Below are positions 34,368-46,950 of a DNA stretch of 64,000 bases, one piece after another. The stretch is from Capillidium heterosporum (Eukaryota > Entomophthoromycota > Entomophthoromycetes > Entomophthorales > Capillidiaceae): the NCBI GenBank assembly GCA_016630905.1, contig WBMQ01000011.1, positions 682,001 through 746,000 on the forward strand, written 5' to 3'. The notes beneath the pieces are model-generated. The model did not search any database. It was not told the DNA's origin and worked only from the letters and a program-made list of their open reading frames with translations. The position numbers and the translations under genes were made by a program. Position 1 is the first letter of the stretch. Every line of letters starts with the position of its first letter.

Positions 34368-34989
34368 GATCGAGTAGTAAATAATTAAATATTTCCAAAA
34401 ATATATCCCAGCAGCATCCTATATGGGGTATTATACAATTTTATCCATCACTTTATAGAAATAATCTATATGAAGCCCACAATCTTATCAAAATACTTTG
34501 CTACAATCAAAGTTGTACTCCAATTCCTTTGGCAAAAGTCCAAGCTGGAACTTCTAAATGTTAGGATCATTGAATTGGAAGGATGGTTATACGTCATCTA
34601 TATTTGAGCCAATAGATGGCATTTAGCTTGACATGTACATTGAAAATTGATTTTTACATCAAGTATATGGTTTTACATCGATAAAAGGTGGGTCAGCCGA
34701 CATCAATAGGTCCTATAAAGTTTACAGCTTTACATTGAAGAATGGATGCCTACTTGCTGTATTTTGTAAATACAAATCTTTTAGATCGACAAGTAGATAT
34801 GCATTTTACATCTACATCGAAGCCAATAGATCCTACATGTCAACATAAATACCTTTATGCTAAAAAATTGCGCCATTGATATAAAGTATCACTACTGCCC
34901 TACGAAATCGATAGTTTCCATGATAACAGGTGACTGTACTATATTGGCCCTAAAATCCATTAATCGTTCCATGGACTTACATCTCAATT
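34368..34989. other. Spacer right of the right arm
   Basis: No gene. The stretch 34610-34860 repeats short, loosely related motifs with ACATCGA/ATCTAC and CAATAG(A/G)TCCTA, suggesting old low-complexity or duplicated fragments. Confidence 0.35.
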
Positions 34990-35790
34990 TCCTGATCTAA
35001 CCCATCTTAAATTTTGAATCAAATATTTCCTCGTTGACTTTCCCATTGCAACTGAGGCTACACGACCAAGCAGTTTCAAGTTGATATAAAAGGTTGGTAA
35101 TATTGGTAACTTCCTTTCCAGCTAAGGATGGGTACAGAAATAGAGAGTAGGCAATCCCAAACCAACTGCTTTATAATCAATGTTTTGAAGTTATAGCACA
35201 ACTAATGTGGATTTGAAAATACCGGTCGACGATTACTAATAGATAAAGGAAATCAAACCTGCCTCATAAAACTTCACCATTGTAAATCAATGATGTAGCC
35301 TACCTGATATAAAAACTAAATAGGTTGGATCCTGGATGAGGAGCCTAAAGTTTAGATCCCATCACTACTCAACGAAATTGAAGTTCCATGTCAAAGCTAC
35401 CTTTAAATTAGTGTTGCCCATTCCCATATAACCCTAGATTTCTGCCTCAAGAGTAATGTCTAAGTCTTCAAAGTTGAAGGTACATCGTATTATAATAAGT
35501 CTGCAGTAATTTTCAAGATTAATATAGAAGCTGAAAGCTAATGTCAAGCTCCTACTAGAGGTCCGGTGCTTTAAACGGTAGGTAAAGTGTAGATAGAGAT
35601 CAAAGTAAATTATTTTCTGAATATGTTTTAATGGGGATGTTTAAATTTGAGTTTCTATATGGCAAAGGCTACTGGACTTGTGATCCTAATACTTTCACAT
35701 TATAAACAGTGGACCCGAATCCAAATCAATGGTGACGGATATCTAGGTTTTAGATTTGGCCTTGAATATGAAGTTTATCCATATAGTCTA
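34990..35790 (-). pseudogene. Decayed gene, beta-rich protein, unidentified
   Basis: Minus-strand translation gives convincing beta-strand-like runs, notably FNFEDLDITLEAEI followed, after one stop, by GYMGMGNTNLKVALTWNFNF, with INFIFKAKSKT and SVTIDLDSGPLF upstream. The frame is interrupted by several stops with little evidence of frame change in the clearest 150 codons. It could be a secreted or lipid-transfer-like beta protein, but no family is recognised. Downstream fragments toward 34990 (NLLYQLETAWSC, MERLMDFRANIV) may be part of it. Confidence 0.4.
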
Positions 35791-36310
35791 AACATAGCTT
35801 AACATCAAGCATTTACCTACCCTTTGCTATTTGTGAGTCAATCACCTGTACTTGAAAAGAATTCCTGATCATCAATCTTTACCAATCGGTCTTGGGTCAC
35901 AAATTAACCTTTGTATTGTTTACTTCATCCGATTTACCTATTATTAAACACTATTGAGCTTTTAGCATTGGATAATACTTTTCAATTTGCAACTATATAT
36001 ATATTATTTTAAAAAATATAGAAATATACATAGGCTTATTTAGTAACCTTTATCCAATAAAATGATATGTTTCTATTTAGTGTTCATTTTGGGATGTTAA
36101 AGGCCCTTTACATCATATAATAGTTCCTTGACTTTAACTTGTGATTAGTAGGTGTCACCTTAATAGTACTTAATATTAATATTGCTATATGATAGGCTAA
36201 TAGTAATCATTTGTATGATGAAAAAATTGAAAATGAAAGTGTAAAGTATACCGATTTATTCTATGGTGTAAAAATGTATAAAGGAATTCGTATGATCCAA
36301 TGGAACGAAT

Positions 36311-36811
36311 TTAGAGTCCTTCAGCGAGGCTAATAGCAGCATTGGCAAAGGGCATCCAATCGATAGCAGGAGTCCAAACGTACTGGGTAACGCACTCTAA
36401 ATTAGAATGACCTTCAAATCCATCTTCGGTGCAGCAATTTACTTCACCAGGTCTAGTCAAGTCAGTAAAGTCGCCACCGAGTTGCTGACAGGTCGTCTTG
36501 AACTCTCCATAGTGACAACATTTGTCAGTATAGACACGAACGCCTCGATACTTATTTCCACCTTGTTCAATAACATTGTTGGCAAGTCTATAGCCGGTGA
36601 TGTCCTTGTTCTGTAAAAATGCGTTGGCGTCCCTACGTTTTTCCCAAGGGATTTCACATATGCTTACTCGGTATCTCTGGTTCCCCTTGCAATCAGTTAT
36701 GACGTGGTCAAAGGTCAAAATATCGGCAGCTAAGATTGGGTTGATACACACGAGCGTTGCGACCAGTCCTCCCAAAACTTGCTGCTTGGTAATTTTACTA
36801 AAATGAGTCAT
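36311..36811 (-). CDS. Secreted 8-cysteine protein, copy C
   Basis: 166-residue paralog of copies A and B, aligned without gaps at about two thirds identity. The ATG at 36811 corresponds to the start chosen for A and B, and a signal peptide (VLGGLVATLVCINPILA) follows. All eight cysteines are kept, as are the RGVRVYTDKCCHYG, FKTTCQQ, CVTQYVWTP and FANAA blocks. Variation concentrates between the second and third cysteines and around the DCC motif. Because the length and cysteines are preserved while other sites changed, the protein is probably under purifying selection. Function unknown. Confidence 0.85.
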   Translation of the reverse strand: MTHFSKITKQQVLGGLVATLVCINPILAADILTFDHVITDCKGNQRYRVSICEIPWEKRRDANAFLQNKDITGYRLANNVIEQGGNKYRGVRVYTDKCCHYGEFKTTCQQLGGDFTDLTRPGEVNCCTEDGFEGHSNLECVTQYVWTPAIDWMPFANAAISLAEGL

Positions 36812-36896
36812 TGTAAAGGATGTTTTGAATTTGGATAGCTTTTCTAGTAAGTTACTACTTGTTGTTTGTGATATATCGATGTTGTGTTTCGTCAAG

Positions 36897-36904
36897 TATT
36901 TATA
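36897..36904 (-). promoter_or_regulatory. TATA box of 8-Cys secreted protein, copy C
   Basis: TATAAATA on the minus strand, ending 86 bases before the ATG at 36811, the same spacing as in copies A and B although flanking sequence has diverged. Confidence 0.65.
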
Positions 36905-37498
36905 CCCTACATGTAGGGGTAGTGTCACGATAGAGTATCACCATGGATGTCCATAGGACGGTGGAAATAAACTTTTAGGGTGATCATAAAAATAAAAAAA
37001 GATCCGCTGTATTAGCTAATGTAATATGGAAGCTTTGAAAGCAACACTACCTCGTCGGATGCCTCCTTTAAGACAAACGTTAGCTAAATATTCATGCCAG
37101 GTAAATTTAGGTAGGGATGGTCTCGGCTTCCAGCTACAGTTTACATACCATATCTTAGTATTTTAGATTCGATAAGCCTATATACAATAAGCTTTCATGT
37201 TAGAGCTTTTTTCAGAGGGTCTTAAAGTAAGTCTCCACGATATAGTTCGTTTCACGTGCTCTAAAATTAATTGAAGCCTGTATAGTGCACTTGAAATGAC
37301 AACGCTGCATAGACGGTGGTGATAAAGCCAATGTAGGTAACGCCATGCATCAATTCAAGAGAATTCTGGCCAAATATACAGAATGCCTACAATTATTTCA
37401 ATATAGCTTAAATTTAAACTACGTAAAATATACTCAGAGTGGCATGGCATATATATTTTTTAATTTTTACCTATCTACCCACAAAACTAACTTTGCTA

Positions 37499-38048
37499 CT
37501 TTGAAAGCTTAAATAACCTAATCTTCTAAAAATAGCAAGTTGTACTGATGCCTTATAATGTCTATTGTACAATAACATCCAATACAGACTCGAGAAGGTG
37601 AGCTGCGCGTTCTACTGAATTTGATATCGCAGTCTTCTCAGATTTGGAAATGGCATCATGCCTATTATGATTTTGTTTGGACAGCAATGTTTTTCGAAAT
37701 ATGAACATATTTGATGTCGCTACCTATCCGCTTTAACATAAAGTTTCCTGGTTACTGACCAATATATTTCCCAGATCAAATAAACACTTTTACTATTGAC
37801 CAGCTTACATTGTCTTACAAAACCAATCTTCTTGATAATATACCTTTCAGTTAATATATTAAATTATAGCTTGACATGAAATAATTTTACTTAAAAGTGC
37901 TTTTAAACTTCAAAACATATATATTAGAAAATAATCAAATTTATTGTCCCGATTTCGGAAGCCAACCGCTCTATCTATACATTTTTTAACTTGGTCAAAG
38001 CCAAGTTCTTAAATCATGCCATCGAACATTGAGCCACCCGTTGTGAAA
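37499..38048. other. Intergenic, 3' flank of LSG1
   Basis: AT-rich DNA without a recognisable gene or repeat. Confidence 0.5.
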
Positions 38049-40249
38049 TTAGTCCAATCCTTTACCCGAACGTTGCTTGACGTGCCGCTTACCTTTTTTA
38101 TGGTGTTTGTCCTTCTTACCATCAGCCTTAGCCATGCTGCCGTTAAGGTCAGCTTGTAGGCCGTCAGCACCGACCATATTTTGGTGAGGGTACAACTGCA
38201 CACGGTTGAACTGACCGATGTCGGAGTGCTTCCCAGAAACTTTGACTTGGAACGTCTGCTTGCTGAAGAAGCTGCTATCTAGTTTACTACCGGTGCTGAT
38301 ATTGAGGTCCTTGGCTGGTTGTGATGTAGTGGGGATGACATGCAACTTACGCTTTGGGAGACGAGCCGGGTCGTAGATCTCGTCATTGAAGCCATTGGCC
38401 CCTTCGTAAGTGGGGGGCTGGTGGTTGTAGTTGAGTCGACCTTTGACTAGATCCTTGAGGATGAAGCGGGCGGCCCTAGCCTCATCGGGATTCCCTTCAC
38501 TGGATTTGGTGTAGCCACGGCTGACGGCGTACGCCTTCAAAAATTCTTCTGAGGTTGGAACTCCCGAGCCACCTTCATCTATCGGCTTGGTAGGGATTGT
38601 GATGCCGTAGATACGTTCTAGGACGTACTGGGGGATCCTCTGAGTAATCAGACTTACTGGGCCGGTATGCTCACGTAACTGATCGATAGGCAAAACTCCG
38701 TTGCAGACCATATCGGCTTGAGTCGAAGCGAAGGAAGGGAATACCAACCCAGGGCAATCACATAGAATGATATTTTCGTCCAAATGGAGTGTCTAGATAT
38801 AAGCTTTAGATTTGAATTAAAGTAGTCCTACCTGGAAGTGTTTAGTCTTTCCTGGGGTGGCGGCGACTGCAACTTTCTTTTCGCCCATGAGTGCATTGAC
38901 TGTCGAGGACTTGCCGACATTAGGATACCCAACTAATCCAACAGTCAACTTACCTTCATACTGATTGGGTGTTTTTCGCAGAGGGTCAATCGGAACTATT
39001 GTAAAGTAAGCATTGGTAATGGATATTGTATTACTTGGATCGCCGCCCTTTGCCATAAACAAATCTAACAGTTGCTTACAATCGACAATCTCAAGACGAG
39101 GGTCATGCTGTTCGTCAGATTCCTCATTGCTTTTGAATTCATGGTAGGGAGCAGGTCTTTTAACATCATGGGTTGGAACCTGGAAGCCTGAATTAATACA
39201 TTTAACAAGTCAGATATACCTCATCCAACTCTTCATCTGATTGTGGTTCAGCTCCTCCATCACTCTTGGACAGCTCATTGACCTGGTTAGCCTGGCTGTC
39301 ATCAAGCCCCAGCTCCTTTGCTCGTGTAATTAAGTGCTCCATAGTGAGGCGATTCTGTTCCTCTAATTCAGCCTTGAGTTTCAATTCCTCTTGACGCTTA
39401 GTTGCTAAGGCAGCGGAGAAGAATACGAAATCGACATCAATGGAATCAAAGTAATCCCTCCATGCTTTACTACGACACATTAGTTGGATAGTCAAATAAA
39501 GCTTACCGCTGGGCATAGGTTAACATATCTGCCTTGTTAACTAACAACAAGCAGTTTTTGTTAGGATCCACCTCTTTAACGTAGCGATCCAAATCGGGTG
39601 AACGGAAGAAAATAGGGTTACGGGCATCGACGATTTGAACTACAAGCTGAGAACGCTCGATGACTCGCCAAAGCTGACGCCATACCTCTAAATTACGCTC
39701 ATATGGGGTCAGTAACAACCCATTGACTTCCTGTAACCTTTGATATTGTGTTTTAGATGAGTAAAGAATTAAATTTTACATGGCCAAGTCGCGTCGCCAA
39801 TTCAAAAAGGATTCGGATTCGTTTCTCTGGATAGTCTGGGCTGACATAGTCTTTTCCCAATGGGGCCTACAAATGTTGAGCATGATTTTGCAAAAATTTT
39901 ACCTTCTAGGCACAGTCAGTCGATCCTTGTTGTCTTGCTGCTTCTTCAACGTCTCCATTTCCTCCTCCTTAGTAAGCAAAAATGGGTTCTTGTAGGTGTT
40001 GGAAACAACTTGTATGTTGAGTCTTTCGGCGGTAAAGTCGGTGCCGGCTAGTGTAGCTGTGTGCAAAAATTCTTCCAAATCACCTTCTTGGGTAATAGAT
40101 TGTAGTCGAGTATAGCTTGGTCCATCGTCCATCTCACTGGTGTGCACTAATGTAGTATCATAGTCTCTGGGTCGAGTGTTGTTTTGAAATCGCTGCCTTA
40201 TTATGGCCTTCCCCAAGCCGACCTTGTTCTTAGATTTGGGCATTACCAT
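38049..40249 (-). CDS. LSG1: Large-subunit GTPase LSG1
   Basis: Predicted cytosolic GTPase that matures the 60S ribosomal subunit by helping release Nmd3, 668 aa (yeast 640, human 658). Six exons: 40249-39903, 39866-39780, 39737-39507, 39469-39220, 39179-38832, 38792-38049. Introns are 36-42 bp. It is a circularly permuted GTPase: G4 (NKAD) at residues 212-215 precedes G1 (GYPNVGKSST) near 389-398 and G3 (DCPG) at 433-436. The N-terminal LLTPYERNLEVWRQLWRV and VDARNP blocks, and TPGKTKHFQT across an intron, are typical of Lsg1. The C-terminus is very Lys/His-rich. The start could also be the second ATG two codons downstream (MPKSKN). The intron 4 acceptor is placed at CTTCCAG to keep phase, the least certain junction. 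Confidence 0.95.
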
Positions 40250-41280
40250 TTTGCTAATCTTCTACTTGGAATTGAAGTAAAGATTTGCAGCTTCAAAACT
40301 GCTTTTATGTTCGAATAATATCAGCCAATCATGGGTGAGTTAGACATTATTAATTGAACTCAGGAAGTGTATTCCTTGGAAATATTATATCTGAGCAAAC
40401 TTAGCCAAGTATATTATTAATAAAAGCTTATACTAAAGTGATAAAGAGATGCTAAAATCTTTGCCAGAAAAATAGCTGTTGAGAATGGTTGGTAAAGCGG
40501 TATATTTATTACCGATGTAGAGGATTTTGCCCAAATGATACTTATCGGCCTTGAATTGGGAAAAGTATATATAAAGCCAAGATCATTCTTTCTATAAAAG
40601 CATAAGTATCTTTAAATAAAGTAGAGTGTTGATAAGATTATATTCAGAAAAATAAAGTAAACTAGCTTTTTATATATTGAATCTAATAATTGTTATTGAT
40701 CAAAAGTATTCAAAAGGAAAATCTTCAGAGATTTCAAAATTTCAATTTAAAGGTGACAGCTATCAAACCAGTCGAGAAGTAAAGCTGTGCTCAATTTTAA
40801 TATTCGGTTTATACTTGTTTATAAAAGTAATGAACCAACTAATGTTTCAATACTAAAATCATAAATCTTTATAAAGGACGAACTAAGCAGCTGGTTTTGA
40901 CATACATATCTAAAATATCCTAAACCCATCCAAATTATAAAACAAAAACAAACTTTTATTCCAAAACTAAATATACATTAAATAGACTGTACCAATCGGT
41001 AACTGGTGTAAGGTAAATCAAAAACAATGCCGCACAAAATGTGGTGAGGATTCAAGCGGATTAATGTATCCTAACTTTGATCCGATACCGAGATAAAGGC
41101 GGGACAAGGTCGACACTGACCTTGTATTAAATAAAATCGATGTGGAATGTTCATGGCTGAGCGATTATCTAGTCGATCGGCTACCTGAAAACCAGTCTAG
41201 GGTCTTGGGATTGTGTTTATTTGAATGTCGTGGGTAGTAGGGGAGGATGGAGCTAGGTTGGCAATCTAGTAACTCGGCTA
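40250..41280. other. Intergenic between ZC3H11A-like gene and LSG1
   Basis: About 1 kb, AT-rich, containing the promoter of LSG1 and the 3' end of the zinc-finger gene. No gene or repeat recognised. Confidence 0.5.
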
Positions 41281-42843
41281 TTATAAGTTGTCGAGGTCCA
41301 AGTCGGCTTCGTCCAGTTCGATATCTCCAAGCATCTCATCGTCAAACTCGCCTAGATCAAACTCGAGGTCTAAGTCAAGCTCTTCGTCAACTTTCTCGTC
41401 TTTGGGCTTCTTTGATACCGATTCCTCAACTTTCTCTTGCGAATCTGCGTCCACTGCACGTTTCTCGGCGTTCCCTGATGCTACAAGCTGTTCGACTTCG
41501 GCATTTTTAGCGTTCGCTGTATTAGTAGTGATAATGTTGGTATTTAAGTTATTCATCTCAGTCTTTTCCTCGACTGCAGATGGTGTTATGGTAGGCTGCT
41601 TTGGTAAAGCAGCTGCTTGAATGGAAGTAGTGTTGTTGGTAGACGTTGTATCAGTGGCAGTATCGGTGTGAGTGTTGGGCTTAAGTCCTACATTTAAGAT
41701 GTTAATGAATGTTTGGAGGTGGAAGCGATAAAGTCAAAGTGTTAAAGAGAATCCGAAAAAGGTATTACCATTTGTGGCTGATATAGTATTTGGAGCTGTG
41801 GTTTCGGCGGCCTTTCGTTTACGCTTCTCTGCGAGGATCTCATCGAGTGTTTTGACTTTAATTTCAGAGAATTTCTTGTCGGATTCATCTCCTTTAGAAA
41901 CTACAAGTGGTTGCTTCTTGGTCTTCTCCAGTCTATCGGTCTTTTCCTTTCTCTTTTCCTTGATCGCAACATCCTTCGATATGTTTACTTGACCTAGTCG
42001 TGAAGCGAGTGAGCTACCATTGTTGGAAAGTGATTGTTTAGTTTGAGCGTTGGAGGAGGTGATCTTGATCGGTACTCTCGTATTGGGTTCGCCTTTAGCA
42101 ATTTTAAGGCTTTCTTGAATTTTAGGCTGTAGTTTGTTTTGAATTTTTGGGTTTTGGGCAATTCTAACACTATTGTCGTTCCCATTCGCTTTGGATATAT
42201 ATACTGAAGTTTGTGCGCCCTGATGAGTAACTGTGTTGAAATTTCCTACTTTGGCAATCGACTCTGAAGTAGCCTTGGTTGCATTTATCACTGAGGCATA
42301 CTCAGAAAAGGGCTTGGAGTTGAATGAGGTCTTATTCTGTATTTGCTGAGTATTTGTCCGCGGTTTAAAGCTCTGAGCGCTTGGATTTATCCCTTGTAAA
42401 GGCTTCTCGGTTTTATAAAACCCATTGTTTGCTGGGGCTACAAAATTAGCAAAGTTAAAATGCATAGAATACCTGGTACAGAGGGCTTGTCTTTATGTTT
42501 GTAAAAACAATCGGGTCTTTTGCAGCCACCTTGCGATTCCCAGTAACAGTAAGTTTGTGATTTATCCTTCTATTAAAATGTTAGCCATAAACAATTACTA
42601 GGACTTACAAAAGCTGGTGCGATATGGTAAGTTGAATGCTTAAGTTGACAGTTGTCGGTGGTGCAGGTTTTACTGTTAAGCCATTCAGTACAAACGTTGA
42701 TGTTGTTTTTTGCATCTTCGGAATGTCTGAAATTACAAGCCTCACCCTAGAGATAAACTGAGTTTAAGCGATGTAGATAAACTTACCTTGTTGCATGTTT
42801 GTGTCATAAAGAAATAGCAATCTTCACGTGAATCAGAGACCAT
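41281..42843 (-). CDS. ZC3H11A-like CCCH zinc-finger protein
   Basis: Predicted nuclear RNA-binding protein of 455 aa, resembling ZC3H11A, which associates with the TREX mRNA export complex in animals. Exons: 42843-42787, 42746-42609, 42569-42473, 42437-41769, 41687-41281. Introns are 40, 39, 35 and 81 bp. Three CCCH fingers occupy the first 90 residues: C-7-C-5-C-3-H (CYFFMTQTC...), C-8-C-4-C-3-H (CTEWLNSKTC...) and C-7-C-4-C-3-H (CYWESQGGC...), with the CYWE start of the third finger as in ZC3H11A. The rest is disordered, Ser/Asn/Lys-rich, then a KTLDEILAEKRKRK helix typical of the family, and ends in a very acidic Asp/Glu/Leu tail. It is divergent from EXO84. Confidence 0.85.
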
Positions 42844-43201
42844 TTTGATAAATTAGCTATAAAACAAATCAGGAATGGGTACCGATAAGCGAAAGTCCTT
42901 CATTTGTATCTAAATAGTTTTAATTATGTAGAATATTACCTTTGATACGATGTCTTGAGCTGTAGTTCGATTTATGAAGATGAAGTCTCTTGGATAAAAA
43001 ATTTAATATAAACCGTACCTCAAAAATGTAGTGCAGCTATTGGCTACTTTTCTACTAAGCTCAACCACGAGGAACCAATAGAAGCCTATTAGAATTCAAA
43101 ACTCAAGCATTCTATTTGATTAGTTCAATCTAGTCGTTGACAAGCATCAAAGCCAAATGAGATTGGAATTTTAGCGTCATTGACAACTTAACTTGGACAA
43201 G
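42844..43201. promoter_or_regulatory. Shared divergent promoter, ZC3H11A-like / EXO84
   Basis: Only 358 bp separate the start codons of two divergently transcribed housekeeping genes. No consensus TATAAATA octamer is visible in either direction, in contrast with the secreted-protein genes. A bidirectional, TATA-less promoter is inferred. Confidence 0.5.
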
Positions 43202-45198
43202 ATGGCAACCACATCAAAGAAAACCAAGAAGCTACAGAAGTACAAGGACAACATAATAGGAGGGAATGGGCTTACCAGCAAGGCAGGTAACAAGTTGAAT
43301 CAGATAAAGGCCCTCCCCAAATCTACCAAAAACTTTCTGAAACAGTCCTACAACAAATTCGAAAATAACCAGGAGAATAACAAACCCTCGAGCTTGGTAC
43401 GAACCACTTTGATATCTGGACCAACCAGCAACCCAACGCTGTCCAGAATAAGAAACCCAGTGAACAACAGTATTCGTTCAAGTCAGATATACCAAACTCA
43501 ATCAGGCTCCACCACTTCGATAAAGTCGTTGGCAGGCAAGCAGAATTTAAACAGACACACATTTTTTCCCAGCCAGGTTCAGGTTGATACTGAGCTATTC
43601 TTCAAAGAAGATTTTGATCCCCAAAGCTGTAAATTTATATACCTTTCTTTGACATTTTTTAAAATTTTATTTGTAGACCTCGAAGAGGCATTTAATTTAT
43701 CGACTAAGAGTGGATTGCACCTAGACTTGAAGGCACATTGTGAAGCCTTAAAACAGACGGCTGCGAAAGCAAATTTAGACCTACAGTCCCATGTGTACAA
43801 TAACTATACCGAGTTTGTAAACATTTCCCAGGAGATCTCCCAGCTTGAGAAAGATATGTTCGAGCTTAAAGATCTCTTAAAGGAGCTACAGAGAGTCGGA
43901 CAATCTTTCAACGAAAGCGAAAATAATGCTAGCAACTTTTCAAAAGGTACCTTTTTGTGAAGTTTAATAATGGCTAACAGGTAATAAAAGGTATAAAGTT
44001 GAAGAACTCGGACAACAAGTTGGATCAAGATAGCACTGAGCCTTCCCAAGTTCTGCAAGACAGCGACAACCTGGAAGAAACCAACCGAAGGGAGTTGGAG
44101 AAGATCTACAAGCTCGTCCATGGGTCTCAGGAATACCTCCCCTATCTGGAAGGCCGACGTCCGCTGATGGACAGTGCTGAGTGGAAAGAATTGGATACTA
44201 GTAGCTACCGACCCAAGCGGGACGCTCACTTCTTCCTGCTCACCGACACTATTCTGATTGCCACCAAGTCGAAGCGACAGACCATGATGGTTGATAACCA
44301 CGGCTCCAAGTCGGGATTGGTGGCTCGAGCCTGTCTTAAATTTACAGAGCTGGCCCTAGCCGACATTAAGGATAGTTCTGAAGTGAAGGAAGCGATCAAG
44401 GTCATCTACCGCAATGAAGTGTACGTATTCGCAGCCAAGACCAAGGATATGAAAAAGAAGTTTGTCAACGCCTTGACGCGTGCTACTACCGATTACTTTC
44501 GTAGCTTGCACCAAAAGGCGTTAGCCAAGACTACAAAGAAGGTCGGTGAGACTCTGAGGACGACCTCCAACAAGGCTGAAGATGGTCAGGGCACTACTGT
44601 CATACTCACTAGCGAGTTCTGGGACAAGTTAGACATATGTCTCAATCACCACCAGTACCAGAGCTGTGTCAATTTAATTTTACAGTTCCAAGCCTTAGAC
44701 CAGTTGGATGACGATCGAATCTCCCAGCGAGTCGACCAGCTCGCCGAATTCATCGAACAGCGTATAAAGTCATCGGAAGACCGTCAACAGCTCTCTATCC
44801 ATGTCCGCCAACTTCAGGCCCTTAAATTAGACAATCGAGCTGTCCGTGCCACGCTGCACTCTCGACACCGACTGTTACGTTACCGACTTAGTCAGCTGGA
44901 ACCGGATGGTGACATTGTTGGCTACGTTGATGCACTGAGCCAGGTCACATTCGGGACGTTGGCGGCTACTTGCCGCTGGTTCACTCAGTTATTCCCCAGC
45001 CCCAACGATAGTTCGGCACTCGTCTCCGAGATCCAAAGCGAACTGGCTAGATTTGGGCAGACCTACCTGAGACAAGTGGAAGGTCAGGACGTACAGGTTG
45101 TCCAGAACTCTAAGGCGACGGTGCTTAAGCATACCAATTTACTCAATGGCGTTGGTCTTGACTTTTCGTTCCAGTTGGAATCTATACTCCAGAGATAA
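43202..45198 (+). CDS. EXO84: Exocyst complex subunit EXO84
   Basis: Predicted exocyst subunit that tethers secretory vesicles to the plasma membrane, 634 aa. Exons: 43202-43628, 43677-43946, 43991-45198, with 48- and 44-bp introns. The first intron is in frame and lacks a stop, so it is easily missed; splicing joins DPQS to YLEEAF. The N-terminal ~140 residues are basic and disordered, followed by the family coiled coil (about 145-235, ISQEISQLEKDMFELKDLLK) and a PH domain (about 285-390: WKELD...FFLLTDTILIATK...VYVFAAKTKDMKKKF). A C-terminal helical-bundle region follows. The ATG at 43202 is the first in frame; the TTG three codons upstream is not a likely start. The second acceptor (AAAAG at 43990) is chosen by phase. 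Confidence 0.92.
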
Positions 45199-46949
45199 GT
45201 ATACTTAAAGTAGGGTAAGGGATTCTTTAATCTGTTTTAATAACATCATTAAAGAGTTTAATATTTTGTTTTTAAGATTGATTTTTATGAAGTTTAAATG
45301 GAATGTTCGACAGACTATAGGTACTTCTTTTAGCTTCTAGAATATATGTATTGTGATGAAGTTAAAGCCCATTAACTATATATTCATACTTTGATAATTA
45401 GTTTATAACTTTTAGGTATGCCATTATATTTCTGTTTCAGAATGATACAATCCTATTTTCTACTTTTATTAAATGCCTCCAGTTACCAGCTTTAATTTAT
45501 ACTATATATCTGAATGAAGGGATATTGTAGGTATAGTTCTTTTTTCTAAAGGGAAGAAAACCTGTTAAATTTGTAATTAAAGTTTTAAAGAGTAATTCCA
45601 AAAGATAGCTCATATTGGTTAACTCGACCAACATATCAAATCCCTTCACTCCTTTGATGATTGACTTCAACCGGTGCTTGGATCTTGATTCTCTTAGCGA
45701 CACTATTAAAATCCTTTTGCTGCAACAGTAATTTGGACGATCCGCCACAGCTACATAACAGCTCCTTTACAATATCACTTTACAAACTCTACAGTACTTA
45801 AATATACCTATTCTGATCCAAAGCAAAAAGTATTGTTGAGCTTTCCTTTACAAAAGGTTTATATACTTTATAATAATATTTGTCAGAAACAGATATACGA
45901 CAGGATTGTCTAATATTTGAAGTGTCTTTATTTGTTATAAGGTTTGAATATTTACTAACTATAATTACTACCTGTAAGTACGAAAACTATATCCTCTAGA
46001 AAGAGCTATATCGGTTACTATTTTATTTACAATGTTTTGTTTCAACTAATAGATATTATTATGGGAGTAAACTAAATATTATATTAATGGAATAGATATA
46101 TGTTACGGATAAAAATAAATTAGTATAATAATGATATATTGATTTAAAATTTATATGCAGTTTGATCTATAAGTCCATAAGGAAGGAGGATAGACATCTT
46201 GATAAAGTAGCACGAGAAATCTACATCACTTAGAATCAAACATGAATAGAAGTGATCGATGTGATTCTATGAACTATTAAAGCTTAGTCAAGGGATAGAT
46301 AGAGCGGGAAAAAGTATACGTGATTAGAGGGAAATTTGAAAAAGTAATTATTCCGCCATATGTAAAGAACCCAAAAGCCAACTACATGACAAGTTATAAT
46401 GGAGGTAAAAACATCAGGCTAATATAAGCCTAACTATGAAGCCCGGCTAAAATACGGTGGAGTTTGAGTTGACAAAGTATAGCTCGTATCAAAATATATC
46501 TAATTTATTTAGGTGAGATAGCGAATCAAACCTTAGCTAAACTACCAATGCGATTCCAAAATAAAGGCTCTTAATTACTCCAATCTACGGGTTAACGGTT
46601 CTAGATTTGAAATTTGATAAAATACTTGGTTATGATTGGCCGGAGAAACTTGATCGGAAATTGGAATGGTTAGTCATGGCAAATAGTTGGAAAGAATGTG
46701 GCTCGAAAAGCTGAAAGTTCCCGTCACCTCAAAACTTGAAAGCCTAAAAGTTGGTAGTGAAAGTAAATCGAACGAGCTGAAAGTTAAATGTAAAAGGTTA
46801 TTGAAATGGCTCCTGGGCAAGGTTCAAATTAAATTTGGAAATGTCCAGTCCATGATAGAAATTTAAAGATGGAAACAAATATTTATCTATATGCAATTAG
46901 TACCATCCTGGAAATATAGCTTACTCTATAAAAGTAAAAGAGAACAAAC
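45199..46949. other. Intergenic, nothing firm
   Basis: 1.75 kb. A GTG-start frame at 45497-45748 lacks support. A short protein-like run near 46330-46430 (EGKFEKVIIPPYVKNPKANY in the plus strand after a stop) may be a relic. No repeat recognised. Confidence 0.4.
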
Positions 46950-46950
46950 A

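Larger units (their letters stand above)
36240..37498 (-). repeat. Third, diverged copy of the arm unit
   Basis: The segment aligns with the inverted arms over its whole length: the 8-cysteine gene, the TATA box, about 600 bp of upstream sequence (including TTTAAATTTAA, the GTAGGCA...CTGTATA stretch, and ATGGCGTTAC) up to a TAGCAAAG end that corresponds to the CAGCAAAG start of the left arm, and the AT-rich 3' flank (CCGATTTATTCTA). Non-coding identity is clearly lower than in the arms. It lies in the same orientation as the right arm, 1.9 kb beyond it, so B and C form a tandem pair and A an inverted recent copy. Confidence 0.75.

Noticed and set aside
45497-45748. 83-codon minus-strand frame
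   Set aside because: Starts with GTG and has no recognised motif. At most a relic.
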